Position numbers and translations under genes: made by a program. This document shows, piece after piece, positions 49,692-58,070 of a stretch of DNA of 64,000 nucleotides. A model generated the notes under the pieces. That model was not told where the DNA came from. It searched no databases and saw only the letters and a list, made by a program, of their open reading frames with translations. This DNA is from CAISIP01 sp043759735. GTDB lineage: Bacteria; Pseudomonadota; Gammaproteobacteria; Burkholderiales; Burkholderiaceae_C. The stretch is from NCBI GenBank assembly GCA_043759735.1, contig JAYUQC010000113.1, positions 1 through 64,000 of the forward strand, read 5' to 3'. Positions within the stretch are counted from its first letter, which is position 1. The number at the start of each line of letters is the position of its first letter.

Positions 49692-49763
49692 GGCCGGCCA
49701 GCATACCACCGCGCCGGCCCGGTGCACGCGCCATGGCAAGATGCGGGCTCACACTTCCATCCC

Positions 49764-50180
49764 ATGACCGGCATCCACATCACCGACATCGAATCGGCCA
49801 TCAACTATTGGCGCCACAAGAAGCCGTCACCCGATGGCATCACGCTGGCGCCGGAGGTACGGGCACTGGCCGAGGTGTATGCGTTGATGGTCTACCACCA
49901 CGAGTCGCTGGCCGACGAGTTCTCATTTCCGCGCCCGGCGTTCGCGGCCTGGCTGGTCTGGTACGAGAGCACGCCCGATACGCCTTGTATCGCGATCTGC
50001 TCCACCAGCCAGGGGGATGCCATCTGCAAGGGCTGCGGACGCAGTTTCGAGGAGGTGCAGCATTGGACCGACATGCGCCCGGTGGAGAAACGCGCGACCT
50101 GGCGGCGCATCAGCCATGAAGGGACTGCCTGGCGCTTCAATCGGTATGCCGAGCGTGCGGCCGAACGCCAGCGGGGTTGA
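49764..50180 (+). CDS. DUF3717-DUF1289 fusion protein
   Basis: 138 residues. The first ~75 match the Burkholderiales DUF3717 pattern (ITDIESAINYWRHKKPSPDG, LAEVYALMVYH). The last ~55 match DUF1289, a Cys-rich small domain (TPCIAICSTSQGDAICKGCGR, then W..M...EKRATWRRI) that probably binds a metal through its four Cys. Both are usually separate small proteins. No function is established for either. The ATG at 49764 is chosen; it is divergent from the holin-like gene and convergent with yaeQ. Confidence 0.8.
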   Translation: MTGIHITDIESAINYWRHKKPSPDGITLAPEVRALAEVYALMVYHHESLADEFSFPRPAFAAWLVWYESTPDTPCIAICSTSQGDAICKGCGRSFEEVQHWTDMRPVEKRATWRRISHEGTAWRFNRYAERAAERQRG

Positions 50181-50191
50181 CCGCGAGCGCG

Positions 50192-50752
50192 TTATTTCCA
50201 GCGCAGCGGCGTGATGTCGAGTTGCTGCTGCGCGTCGCCCAGCATCAGGCTGCCGTCCTGGATCGTGGCCTGCAGCTGCATGCTGCGTTGGGCCAGCACC
50301 TGCAAACCTTGCGCCGCTTCACTTGCTATCCGAAATACGCTCAAATTGCGTGGCCGTGATAGCTTGTTCTCGATCCCGCGCCACCAGATTTCCGCGGCAT
50401 GGTTGAAGCAATAGAGCACCACCGCATCAGCCTTGCCACAGGCCTTGAGCAGGGGCTTGTCTTCGGGTTGGCCGACCTCGATCCAGAGCCGGGTCTGGCC
50501 GGTGAAATCGCGCAGCCAGACGTCGGGCTCATCCGGGTCGGACAGGCCGGCGCCGAAGGCCAGCGTGCCGTCGCCGTTGCAGACCGACTGCAGCGTGTGT
50601 GCGTGCAGCGCAAGCGCGACCAGTCGCACCATCATGCGTTCATCGGTTTCGCTGGGGTGACGCGCCAGCGTCAGCGCATGGTCGGCGTAGTAGTTGTGGT
50701 CGATGTCGGCAATTTGCAGGTTCGCCCGGAACACGGTGGACTTGAGCGCCAT
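50192..50752 (-). CDS. yaeQ: YaeQ family protein
   Basis: 186 residues, full length for YaeQ, with a PD-(D/E)XK-nuclease-like fold. Conserved blocks are IADIDHNYYADHALTLARHPSETDERMMVRLVA, SDPDEPDVWLRD and WIEVGQPEDKPLLKACGKAD; the D, E and K positions of the nuclease-like core are kept. Its role is not well settled (early work on the relative in enterics concerned RfaH suppression). It lies 16 bases after purB and may be cotranscribed. Confidence 0.92.
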   Translation of the reverse strand: MALKSTVFRANLQIADIDHNYYADHALTLARHPSETDERMMVRLVALALHAHTLQSVCNGDGTLAFGAGLSDPDEPDVWLRDFTGQTRLWIEVGQPEDKPLLKACGKADAVVLYCFNHAAEIWWRGIENKLSRPRNLSVFRIASEAAQGLQVLAQRSMQLQATIQDGSLMLGDAQQQLDITPLRWK

Positions 50753-50768
50753 CGGATGCGTTCGGGGC

Positions 50769-52172
50769 TCAGGCGCGGCGCGCCAGTTCGGCCGCCATGC
50801 CGGTGTAACTGGCCGGGGTCATGGCCAGCAGCCGGTCTTTTTCGGATTGCGCAATCTCCAGCTTGGCAATGAAGCCCTGCATCAGATCGCGCGTCATGGG
50901 CGCGCCGCGGGTGAAATTCTTGAGTTGTTCATAGGGCTGTGGCAGACCGTAACGCCGCATCACGGTCTGGACCGGTTCGGCCAGCACCTCCCAGGACGCA
51001 TCCAGGTCGGCGGCTATCGCCGGTTTGTTGATTTCGAGCTTGCCCAGGCCGGCCGCCAGCGACTCGTAGGCCAGCAAGGCGTAGCCCAGGGCCACACCCA
51101 TGTTGCGCAGCACGGTGGAGTCGGTCAGATCGCGTTGCCAGCGGCTGATCGGCAGCTTCTCACTCAGGTGGCGCAGCAAGGCGTTGGACAGGCCCAGGTT
51201 GCCCTCGGCATTCTCGAAATCGATCGGATTGACTTTGTGCGGCATGGTGCTGGAGCCCACTTCGCCAACGCGCAGTTTCTGTTTGAAATACCCCAGGCTG
51301 ACATAACCCCAGACATCGCGCGACCAGTCGATCAGGATGGTGTTGGCGCGGGCCACGGCGTCGAACAACTCGGCCATGTAGTCGTGCGGTTCGATCTGGA
51401 TGCTGAAGGGCTGGAAATGCAGGCCCAGGCCCCAGGGCTGGACACCGGTTTCGGCCGTCGCCTCGGGCGTCTCGATGACGCGCCGGCTGAACGCCTCCCA
51501 GTCGTAATCGGGCCAGGCCGACAGGTGCGCGTTGTAGTTGCCCACCGCACCGTTCATCTTGGCCAGGATCTGCACGCCAGCGATGCGGTCGCAGGCGGTC
51601 TGCAGGCGCATCACGACGTTGGCGATCTCCTTGCCCACCGTGGTCGGGCTCGCGCTCTGGCCATGGGTGCGGCTGAGCATCGGCACATCGGCATAGGCGC
51701 CGGCCATCGCGCGCAGCTTGAGCAGCAGCCGGTCCAGCGCCGGCAGGATCACGGTGTTGCGCGCGGCGCGCAGCTGCAGCGCGTGGCTGGTGTTGTTGAT
51801 GTCCTCGCTGGTACAGGCAAAGTGCACGAATTCGCCGGCCCGTTGCAGTTCCGTGCGCGACTCGAACTTGGCCTTGAGCCAGTACTCGACTGCCTTCACA
51901 TCGTGGTTGGTGGTTTTTTCGATGTCCTTGATCGCCTGCGCATCGGCTTCATCGAAACTCTTCACCAACTTAAGCAAGTAAGTGCGTGCTCCCGAACTGA
52001 GCGGTCTGAACTCTGCAAAACCGGCGTCACTCAAATGCACGAACCAGGCGATTTCGACCTGCACCCGGCGCCGCATATAGCCCAGTTCGCTCATCAGGGG
52101 TCGCAGCGGCGCCAGCTTGGCGGCATACCGGCCATCCAGCGGCGACAGGGCGGAAACGGCGGAGAAGCTCAT
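50769..52172 (-). CDS. purB: Adenylosuccinate lyase
   Basis: 467 residues, homotetramer type. It catalyses two fumarate-releasing steps in purine synthesis. The fumarase/ASL signature is GSSTMPHKVNPIDFENAEGN; the general-acid His region is LSRTHGQSASPTTVGKE, and the start is SALSPLDGRYAAK. The ATG at 52172 is the usual start (MSFSAVSALSPLDGR). It is divergent from a glutathione transferase gene. Confidence 0.97.
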   Translation of the reverse strand: MSFSAVSALSPLDGRYAAKLAPLRPLMSELGYMRRRVQVEIAWFVHLSDAGFAEFRPLSSGARTYLLKLVKSFDEADAQAIKDIEKTTNHDVKAVEYWLKAKFESRTELQRAGEFVHFACTSEDINNTSHALQLRAARNTVILPALDRLLLKLRAMAGAYADVPMLSRTHGQSASPTTVGKEIANVVMRLQTACDRIAGVQILAKMNGAVGNYNAHLSAWPDYDWEAFSRRVIETPEATAETGVQPWGLGLHFQPFSIQIEPHDYMAELFDAVARANTILIDWSRDVWGYVSLGYFKQKLRVGEVGSSTMPHKVNPIDFENAEGNLGLSNALLRHLSEKLPISRWQRDLTDSTVLRNMGVALGYALLAYESLAAGLGKLEINKPAIAADLDASWEVLAEPVQTVMRRYGLPQPYEQLKNFTRGAPMTRDLMQGFIAKLEIAQSEKDRLLAMTPASYTGMAAELARRA

Positions 52173-52267
52173 GCGGCGATTGTAGGTGCGCCCTGCGGCC
52201 TGAACGGCCGGCACCGCAGCGGCTGGCCGATGGCTAGAATGCCCCACACACCCGGAATTGCTTAGCC

Positions 52268-52882
52268 ATGAAACTCATCGGATCCTCGTCCAGCCCTTAT
52301 GTGCGCAAGGTGCGCATCACCATGGCGGAGAAGAAACTGGATTACCAGTATGCGACCGACAACGTCTGGTCACCCGAGTCCCGGATCGGCGAGTCCAACC
52401 CGCTGGGCAAGGTGCCGTGCCTGATCATGGAAGGCGGCGAGGCCTTGTTCGATTCCCGCGTAATCGTCGAATACCTGGACACCCTGTCACCGGTGGGCAA
52501 GCTGATTCCGCCCAATGGGCGTGAGCGGGCCGAAGTCAAGACCTGGGAAGCACTGGCCGATGGCGTGCTCGATGCAGCCATATTGGCCCGCCTGGAAGCG
52601 ACCTGGGATGGCCGCAGCAAGGCGCAACGCAGCCAGGAATGGATCGATCGCCAACTGGCCAAGATCCAGGCCAGCCTCAAGGCCATGGCCAAGGGACTGG
52701 CCGACAAACCCTACTGCGCCGGAATTCATCTGAGCCTGGCCGACATCGCCGTGGGGTGTGCACTGGGTTACCTGGATTTCCGCTTCCCGCAGATTGCCTG
52801 GCGCAGCGACCACGGCAACCTGGTCAAGTTGCAGGACAAGCTGATGCTGCGCGCCAGCTTCGTCGATAGCGTGCCATCCTGA
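52268..52882 (+). CDS. Glutathione S-transferase family protein
   Basis: 204 residues with a thioredoxin-like N-terminal domain (MKLIGSSSSPYVRKVRITMAEK, and the glutathione-binding NPLGKVPCLI and LFDSRVIVEYLD) and an all-helical C-terminal domain (LSLADIAVGCALGYLDFR). It conjugates or otherwise uses glutathione; the substrate is unknown. Its TGA is followed at once by a truncated copy of the dispersed repeat. Confidence 0.93.
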   Translation: MKLIGSSSSPYVRKVRITMAEKKLDYQYATDNVWSPESRIGESNPLGKVPCLIMEGGEALFDSRVIVEYLDTLSPVGKLIPPNGRERAEVKTWEALADGVLDAAILARLEATWDGRSKAQRSQEWIDRQLAKIQASLKAMAKGLADKPYCAGIHLSLADIAVGCALGYLDFRFPQIAWRSDHGNLVKLQDKLMLRASFVDSVPS

Positions 52883-52905
52883 GCACTCCCGGCCCTGGCT
52901 TCGCC
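52883..52905 (+). repeat. Dispersed palindromic repeat, truncated copy (locus 4)
   Basis: Only the first ~23 bases of a unit remain (GCACTCCCGGCCCTGGCTTC then GCC), directly after the TGA of the GST gene. Just beyond it, GCACG-TCTCTT-CGTGC (52916-52931) forms a small hairpin. Confidence 0.7.
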
Positions 52906-52949
52906 AAGAGGGATAGCACGTCTCTTCGTGCCGCGCGGCGCGGCGCGCG

Positions 52950-53402
52950 TCAGCTGTTGACGCGTCGGCGCAGCCAGCGCATCAGGCCACCGAGCAGTGG
53001 CATCTGCTGGTACAAGCCATGCGCCGCGTCCCAGTAGTCATGGTGCTGCGTGATGCGGCCTTCGGCGTCGAACCGCAGATGGCTGGTGCCTGCGATGCAC
53101 TGGTCGACCGAGTTTCGAAACGAGCGGAAGCGGAACTGGAAATCCCATAGCAGAAAACATTGGTCACCCTGCGCGACGGAGCCGGTCACCACGAATCGGG
53201 GATTGTTCAGCGTCGCATACATGTGCTGGAAGACCTGCACGATGGCATCAATGCCGCGCACCGCATTGAACGGATCGACAAACCGGGCATCAAGCGCGTA
53301 GAGCGCGCCCAGATCGGCGACAGAGCGCTCCGTGAGGGACTCGAATACGCGAATCACGCGCTCGATGTCAGCGGTCTTGGGCGCGATAGGGTTGGTCTGC
53401 AT
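52950..53402 (-). CDS. NTF2-like/SnoaL-fold protein
   Basis: 150 residues of the nuclear-transport-factor-2-like fold (VIRVFESLTERSVADLGALY, ARFVDPFNAVRGIDAIVQVF, HHDYWDAAHGLYQQMPLLG). Such proteins are small cone-shaped enzymes or binding proteins. It is the last gene of the eight-gene minus-strand operon and its start overlaps the preceding SDR gene by 35 bases. Members with this exact context occur in membrane-modification clusters. The chemistry is unknown. Confidence 0.85.
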   Translation of the reverse strand: MQTNPIAPKTADIERVIRVFESLTERSVADLGALYALDARFVDPFNAVRGIDAIVQVFQHMYATLNNPRFVVTGSVAQGDQCFLLWDFQFRFRSFRNSVDQCIAGTSHLRFDAEGRITQHHDYWDAAHGLYQQMPLLGGLMRWLRRRVNS

Positions 53403-54183
53403 GGGAATCAGAGCGGGTCAATTGGCCGACACACAGGAAATACAAGCGGTAGGGTAGCAGCGACAGCAGCTTGAGCCACAGCGTGAAGCGCTTGGGGAAA
53501 TGGATCTCGAATGCGCCGCGCGCCCAACCCTTGAGGATTTCCTGCGCCGCCTGCTCGGCTGTCAGCAAGGCCGGCATCGGAAAGGTGTTTTGCGCCGTCA
53601 ACGGGGTTTCCACGAATCCGGGGTTGATGATGGACACGCCGATGCCCTTGCCGTGCAGGTCCAGGTACAGCGTCTGCGCCAGGTTGATCAGCGCTGCCTT
53701 GGTCGGGCCGTACGCCAGGCTTTGCGGCAAGCCGCGATAACCCGCCACGCTGCCCACCAGACTGACGAATCGGTCGTGGCGCGGCGCGCGCAGCAGGTGG
53801 GGCAGTACCGCATCGAGCATGCGCAGGGCGCCGGCGTAGTTGATGTCCACATGGCGCAACATGTCGTCCAGGTCGATGGCGTCGGCACCCATCGCGGTGT
53901 AGTGGCCGGCGCAGTACACCATGCCGTCCAGATCGCCATCCTGCAGAACCTGTTGCATGGCCGCACGCACCGCGGCGTGATCGGTCACATCGAACGCCAG
54001 CGCCCGCGCGCCCGGATGTTCCGCGACAAACTGGTCCAGCGCGCCTGCGCTGCGGGCCGACACGATGACCCGCGCACCGCGCGCATGCAACAGCGCGGCG
54101 GTGGCCCGACCGATGCCGGTGGAGGCGCCGACCAGCCAGACGGTCTTGCCGCGCCAGTCGGTGATGGCAGGATTCAGGGACAT
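53368..54183 (-). CDS. Short-chain dehydrogenase/reductase
   Basis: 271 residues: NAD(P)-binding GASTGIGRATA, NAG-like segment YCAGHYTAMG, catalytic Ser in SLVGSVAGYRG and YGPTK with Tyr and Lys. A hydrophobic C-terminal stretch (LKLLSLLPYRLYFLC) suggests membrane association. It is part of the operon with the Cfa-like methyltransferase, so its substrate is probably a lipid-linked alcohol or ketone. It overlaps the next gene. Confidence 0.92.
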   Translation of the reverse strand: MSLNPAITDWRGKTVWLVGASTGIGRATAALLHARGARVIVSARSAGALDQFVAEHPGARALAFDVTDHAAVRAAMQQVLQDGDLDGMVYCAGHYTAMGADAIDLDDMLRHVDINYAGALRMLDAVLPHLLRAPRHDRFVSLVGSVAGYRGLPQSLAYGPTKAALINLAQTLYLDLHGKGIGVSIINPGFVETPLTAQNTFPMPALLTAEQAAQEILKGWARGAFEIHFPKRFTLWLKLLSLLPYRLYFLCVGQLTRSDSHADQPYRAQDR

Positions 54184-54238
54184 CGGGAAGGCTCTCTCGG
54201 TTGGCGGCGGTTCTTCAGGTCTGTCGGCATGGCGGACC

Positions 54239-54817
54239 TCAGCGCTTGGTGAATGACAGGGTCACCTCACCCAGGCGAATGCCGAACTTGCGCATCTCGG
54301 CCTTGTTGAGCATCACCCGCGCGTCCATCAGGAACATCCAGTCGTCAAACTGCACGTGGATCACCCGCCCGTCGACCGGCAAGGCCATGGTGTAGGTCCA
54401 GCGCAGGGCATTGCCGCGCGCCACACCGCGGGCCGCGCCGACCACGTCGTCCGCCAGTCCCGTGTAGTGGCCGTCGGGCAGACGCTTGAGGCGCCAGACG
54501 CGCTTTTGTTGTGTGCCATCGGAATACAGGAAATCCTCGTCCAGCACGCCATCGTCACCCGACCAGCTGCACCGGATCACGACGGTGAAGCGCTTGACCA
54601 CCTTGCCGCTGCGGTCGGTGAAGATGCCGTAGCCATCGATGGTTCCATCGAAGTAGCTGCGCAAATCGAGCACCGGCTTTTCGGCTGCGTAATCCTGGAT
54701 GTCGGCTGCGGCGCAACCGACCAGCGTCAGGGCGCCGGCGGCGATCAGTGCAGTCCCGGTGCGCAGCGCATGGCGCCGGCGTGCCATCGATGGTGTTTGA
54801 TTCGTGCAGACGGTCAT
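54239..54817 (-). CDS. DUF3833 lipoprotein
   Basis: 192 residues from ATG 54817, which overlaps the stop of the MFS gene (ATGA). A lipoprotein signal peptide ends at LTLVGC (Cys35). The mature part matches DUF3833 (LRSYFDGTIDGYGIFTDRSGKVVKRF, DWMFLMDARVMLNKAEMRKFGI). The family is consistently found beside Cfa-like methyltransferases and FAD proteins; its action is not known. It is anchored in the envelope and may handle lipids. Confidence 0.87.
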   Translation of the reverse strand: MTVCTNQTPSMARRRHALRTGTALIAAGALTLVGCAAADIQDYAAEKPVLDLRSYFDGTIDGYGIFTDRSGKVVKRFTVVIRCSWSGDDGVLDEDFLYSDGTQQKRVWRLKRLPDGHYTGLADDVVGAARGVARGNALRWTYTMALPVDGRVIHVQFDDWMFLMDARVMLNKAEMRKFGIRLGEVTLSFTKR

Positions 54818-56082
54818 GCCAATGTTCCTTGTGCGGTCCATCGCCGGTGGTACCGGTGCAACAGCGCGGCGGCGCCGAGCTTGAGCAGGCAGGGCAACAG
54901 GCAATAGGCGATGGTCAGGGCGTCCAGAGCCGACGCGTCACGCGCCCCGGGTGTGTAGCCGAACAGCGCCAGCAACGGCAAGGCCAGGCCGGCGGCCAGC
55001 GCCAGGTTGAGTTTGGTGGCGAAGTTCCACCAACCGAAGTAGGCGCCTTCGGCCCTGCCGCGGTCGCCTGCCCCGGCGATCAGCCCGGCCAGGATGGCGC
55101 CGGGTAGCGCCAGGTCGGTGCCCAATGCGACGCCGGACGCAGCACACACCAGCAGGAAGGCCAGCGTATCGCCACTGCCCAGGGTGCTGGCCCAGATGAA
55201 GGCGGCCACCGCCAGCAGCATGCCGCACTGCCAGCTGCGCACCAGTCCGATGCGGCCCACCAGCACCAGCCACAAGGGCAGCGACGCAGCGGCGCAGACG
55301 AAATAGGTAGCCAGGAAGGCGGGCTCCAGCGAGCGCGGAGCCTGCAGCCGGTCCTGCACAAAAAACAGCACCAAAGTGGCCGGAATCGCACTGGCAATGC
55401 CATTGAGCATGAACACACCCAGCAGGCGACGAAAGCCCGCGTGGCGCATGGGTTGCCAGATGTCCCGCCGGTGTGGCTGCGGGTTGGTGCGGGGGCGCAG
55501 CGCGCGTGTCCAGGCGAACCATCCGATTGCCAGGCAGGCGCAAAACAGAAGCCAGGTCGCCGGCAGGCCAAGCAGAGCCGGCGCCATCGATGCCAAGACC
55601 ACACCCAGCAGCGCCAGGCCCTCGCGCCAGGCCACGATGCGGCTGCGCCGCGGCGCATCGCCGCCGAGCATGGCGCCCCAGGATTGGTGGGCAACGCTCA
55701 GCGCGCTGTAGGCGGCGTAGGTCAGCACCAGGAACACGCCGGCCCACGCCGCCAGGCCGAGCGGATCGCGGGTCATGGGAAAGAACAGCAGGCCGAATCC
55801 GGCCGCCAGCACCAACGCGGCCAGCGCACCCATGGCCAGCACCTGCGAGGGCGAGCGCGCGAACAGATGGTCGCACCAGCGGCCGATCAGCGGATCGATC
55901 AGCGCGTCGAACAATCGTGCGCCCAGCAGGATCAGCCCCAACGTAGCCAAGGGCATGCCAAAGGTGGTGGCGTAATGGTTGGGCAAGATCACATACAGCG
56001 GCAGCGCGACGAATGCCAGCGGCAGGCCGAGTGCGCCGTACTGCAGCCCCTGGCGCGTAGTGATCGGTGCGTGCTCGGTCAC
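54814..56082 (-). CDS. MFS transporter, GPH (sugar:cation symporter-like) type
   Basis: About 422 residues from GTG 56082, with twelve membrane helices. The GPH-family patterns are LPNHYATTFGMPLATLGLILLGARLFDALIDPLIGRWCDH and RIVAWREGLALLG. The longer open frame upstream is translated dispersed repeat and can be dismissed. The GTG itself lies in the last bases of the second repeat unit. Similar GPH-type transporters belong to singlet-oxygen-response operons in Rhodobacter. What it moves is unknown; a lipid-related substrate is plausible from context. Confidence 0.88.
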   Translation of the reverse strand: MTEHAPITTRQGLQYGALGLPLAFVALPLYVILPNHYATTFGMPLATLGLILLGARLFDALIDPLIGRWCDHLFARSPSQVLAMGALAALVLAAGFGLLFFPMTRDPLGLAAWAGVFLVLTYAAYSALSVAHQSWGAMLGGDAPRRSRIVAWREGLALLGVVLASMAPALLGLPATWLLFCACLAIGWFAWTRALRPRTNPQPHRRDIWQPMRHAGFRRLLGVFMLNGIASAIPATLVLFFVQDRLQAPRSLEPAFLATYFVCAAASLPLWLVLVGRIGLVRSWQCGMLLAVAAFIWASTLGSGDTLAFLLVCAASGVALGTDLALPGAILAGLIAGAGDRGRAEGAYFGWWNFATKLNLALAAGLALPLLALFGYTPGARDASALDALTIAYCLLPCLLKLGAAALLHRYHRRWTAQGTLA

Positions 56083-56234
56083 AGGAAAACGCCGGGCCGC
56101 TCCCAAGTTTTCTGGCACCCCCTCGGGGGGCCTGGCGACACCAGGGTTGGGGGCGCTCACAGGAAAACGCCGGGCCGCTCCCAAGTTTTCTGGCACCCCC
56201 TCGGGGGGCCTGGCGACGCCAGGGTTGGGGGCGC
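56079..56234 (-). repeat. Dispersed palindromic repeat, tandem pair (locus 5)
   Basis: Two 78-bp units in minus orientation lie between the chalcone-isomerase-like gene (its TGA at 56237-56235 abuts the first unit) and the MFS gene, whose GTG start is inside the end of the second unit (TTTTCCTGTGA). The pair interrupts an otherwise coupled operon. Confidence 0.95.
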
Positions 56235-56786
56235 TCATGATGAAGACCCGGACAGCAGTGACCGACGCAATGCAGGCTCCGATGTGCCGGCGGCCAGCCA
56301 GATGCCGAAGAACAGGCGCGAAAACTCCGGGTCGGGAACGATGCCCGTCTGCCGGCCATTGGTCAGGAACAGCGCGCCCTCGCCCGGTCGGTGGAAGCCG
56401 GTGATGCGGTCGCCCTTCTTGACATCCGGAAATGCCGTGACCAGCCACTGCTGCCATTGTTGCCGGCGTTCGGGCGTCGGCTTGGACTGGCGCGCCATTT
56501 CGTCGATCGAGCGACCGGTGATTTCGGCATTGGTGAAGTCACGCAGATACCGCAGTTGCAGCGCCAGCGCGTGGCGCTCATAGTCGCGCGCCGTGAAACC
56601 GGGCTGTATCCACAGGCTGGCGTCGTAGACCGCGAAACCCCAATAGCTGAAGCGGGTGCTGCCCGACAGCAGGGCAGACGGCATCAGGCTGCGCACCTCG
56701 GGCGGCGTGTCCGCCGACGCGCCGATCGGCCACAAGCCGGCAGCAACCGCCGCCATCCACTGTCGCCGGTGCAGCGCTGTCGTCAT
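56235..56786 (-). CDS. Chalcone-isomerase-like exported protein
   Basis: 183 residues with a signal peptide (WMAAVAAGLWPIGASA). The mature region matches the bacterial chalcone isomerase-like family (SGSTRFSYWGFAVYDASLWI, LRYLRDFTNAEI, KKGDRITGFHRPGEGALFLTNG, FFGIWL). These proteins bind fatty-acid-like ligands rather than flavonoids. Its ATG overlaps the stop of the Cfa-like gene. It is a periplasmic partner in the lipid-modification operon. Confidence 0.88.
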   Translation of the reverse strand: MTTALHRRQWMAAVAAGLWPIGASADTPPEVRSLMPSALLSGSTRFSYWGFAVYDASLWIQPGFTARDYERHALALQLRYLRDFTNAEITGRSIDEMARQSKPTPERRQQWQQWLVTAFPDVKKGDRITGFHRPGEGALFLTNGRQTGIVPDPEFSRLFFGIWLAAGTSEPALRRSLLSGSSS

Positions 56787-58051
56787 CGCCGGACCAGCGT
56801 GTACTGCACCAGGTCGATGTTGGCCATGTCGAAAGCGGCCTCGCAGTAGCCCAGGTAGAACTCCCAGATGCGCATGAAGCGGGCGTCAAATCCGAGGCTG
56901 GCGATCGCGTCGCGGTTGGCCAGGAAATCCTGACGCCAGCGCCGCAGCGTTTCGGCGTAGTCCTGGCCGAATGCCAGTTCGTCGACGACGCTAAGGCCTG
57001 CGGCGGCGGCTTCGCGCCGGAATTCGCGCGGGCATGGCAGGCAGCCGCCGGGAAAGATGTATTGCTGGATGAAATCACTGGATCGGATATACCGATCGAA
57101 CAGCGTATCGTCGATCACGATGCTCTGGATGCAGGCCCGCCCACCCGGCTTGAGCAGACGGTGGACGCTCTGAAAATAGGTGGGCCAGTAGGCGCGACCA
57201 ACTGCTTCGACCATCTCGATGGAGCAGATTGCGTCGTACGGTCCGTCGTCGATGTCGCGGTAGTCCTGCAAGCGCAAATCGGCTGCGGCGGCTGCGCCAT
57301 TTCGCAATGCGAGGCCCTGCATGCGCTGGCGGGCAAATGCCAATTGCTCGGTGCTGAGCGTGACACCGGTGACGCTGGCGCCGAACTCGGCCGATGCCAT
57401 TTCCGCCAGCGCACCCCAGCCACATCCGATCTCCAGCACCCGGTCGCCCGACTGCACGTTGGCCATGCGCAACGCCCGTCGCACCTTGGCATTCTGCGCG
57501 TCGCGCATGGACTTGCCGTGGTCGCCATCGAACCAGGCCGACGAATAGTTCATCGTGTCGTCCAGCCACAGGCGGTAGAACGCATTGCCCAGGTCGTAAT
57601 GCGCGTGAATGTTCTTCTGGCTATTGGTGCGGGTGTTCCGGTTGAGCCAATGCCTGGCGCGGTATAGTGCGCGCCCGGTCCAGCTGCCGTAGATCACGTT
57701 TTCAAGCGCGTTGCGGTTGCGGATGAACAGCGTGAGCAGATCGGTCAGATGGGGGGTGCTCCAGTCGCCGGCGATATAGCTCTCGGCAAATCCGATGTCG
57801 CCGGATCGCAGCGTCGCAGCGAATATGTTCCAGTTGCGCAGGGTAATCATGGCACTGGTGGCCGAGCGCCCTGCGTGCTCGGCCTGTGCACCGGCTGTTT
57901 GGTTTGATTCGCCAAACACCTGAACCGAACCATCGGGCAGTTGCACCGTCAATGTACCGTGGCGCAGGCGCGCGAGCAGCTGCAGAGCGCTGCGCGCGGC
58001 AGCCGGGGCATTGCGCAGAGGGGCGGAACAGGACAAGGTATGGGTGTTCAT
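56783..58051 (-). CDS. cfa: Cyclopropane-fatty-acid synthase-like SAM methyltransferase
   Basis: About 422 residues from ATG 58051. The SAM site is VLEIGCGWGALAEMA; YDLGNAFYRLWLD and MNYSSAWF precede it, ICSIEMVEAVG follows, and the C-terminal lid ends MRIWEFYLGYCEAAF. It methylates double bonds of membrane phospholipid acyl chains to form a cyclopropane ring or a methyl branch. In this operon context (FAD protein, DUF1365, DUF3833), relatives are linked to furan fatty acid formation and light or oxidative stress. Which product is formed here cannot be read from sequence. Confidence 0.9.
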   Translation of the reverse strand: MNTHTLSCSAPLRNAPAAARSALQLLARLRHGTLTVQLPDGSVQVFGESNQTAGAQAEHAGRSATSAMITLRNWNIFAATLRSGDIGFAESYIAGDWSTPHLTDLLTLFIRNRNALENVIYGSWTGRALYRARHWLNRNTRTNSQKNIHAHYDLGNAFYRLWLDDTMNYSSAWFDGDHGKSMRDAQNAKVRRALRMANVQSGDRVLEIGCGWGALAEMASAEFGASVTGVTLSTEQLAFARQRMQGLALRNGAAAAADLRLQDYRDIDDGPYDAICSIEMVEAVGRAYWPTYFQSVHRLLKPGGRACIQSIVIDDTLFDRYIRSSDFIQQYIFPGGCLPCPREFRREAAAAGLSVVDELAFGQDYAETLRRWRQDFLANRDAIASLGFDARFMRIWEFYLGYCEAAFDMANIDLVQYTLVRR

Positions 58052-58070
58052 GGCCAAGGTGTGGGATTAC

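Noticed and set aside
54814..56457. MFS gene extended upstream to 56457
   Set aside because: The extra 125 codons are translated repeat units and antisense of the chalcone-isomerase-like gene. GTG 56082 gives the normal N-terminus.
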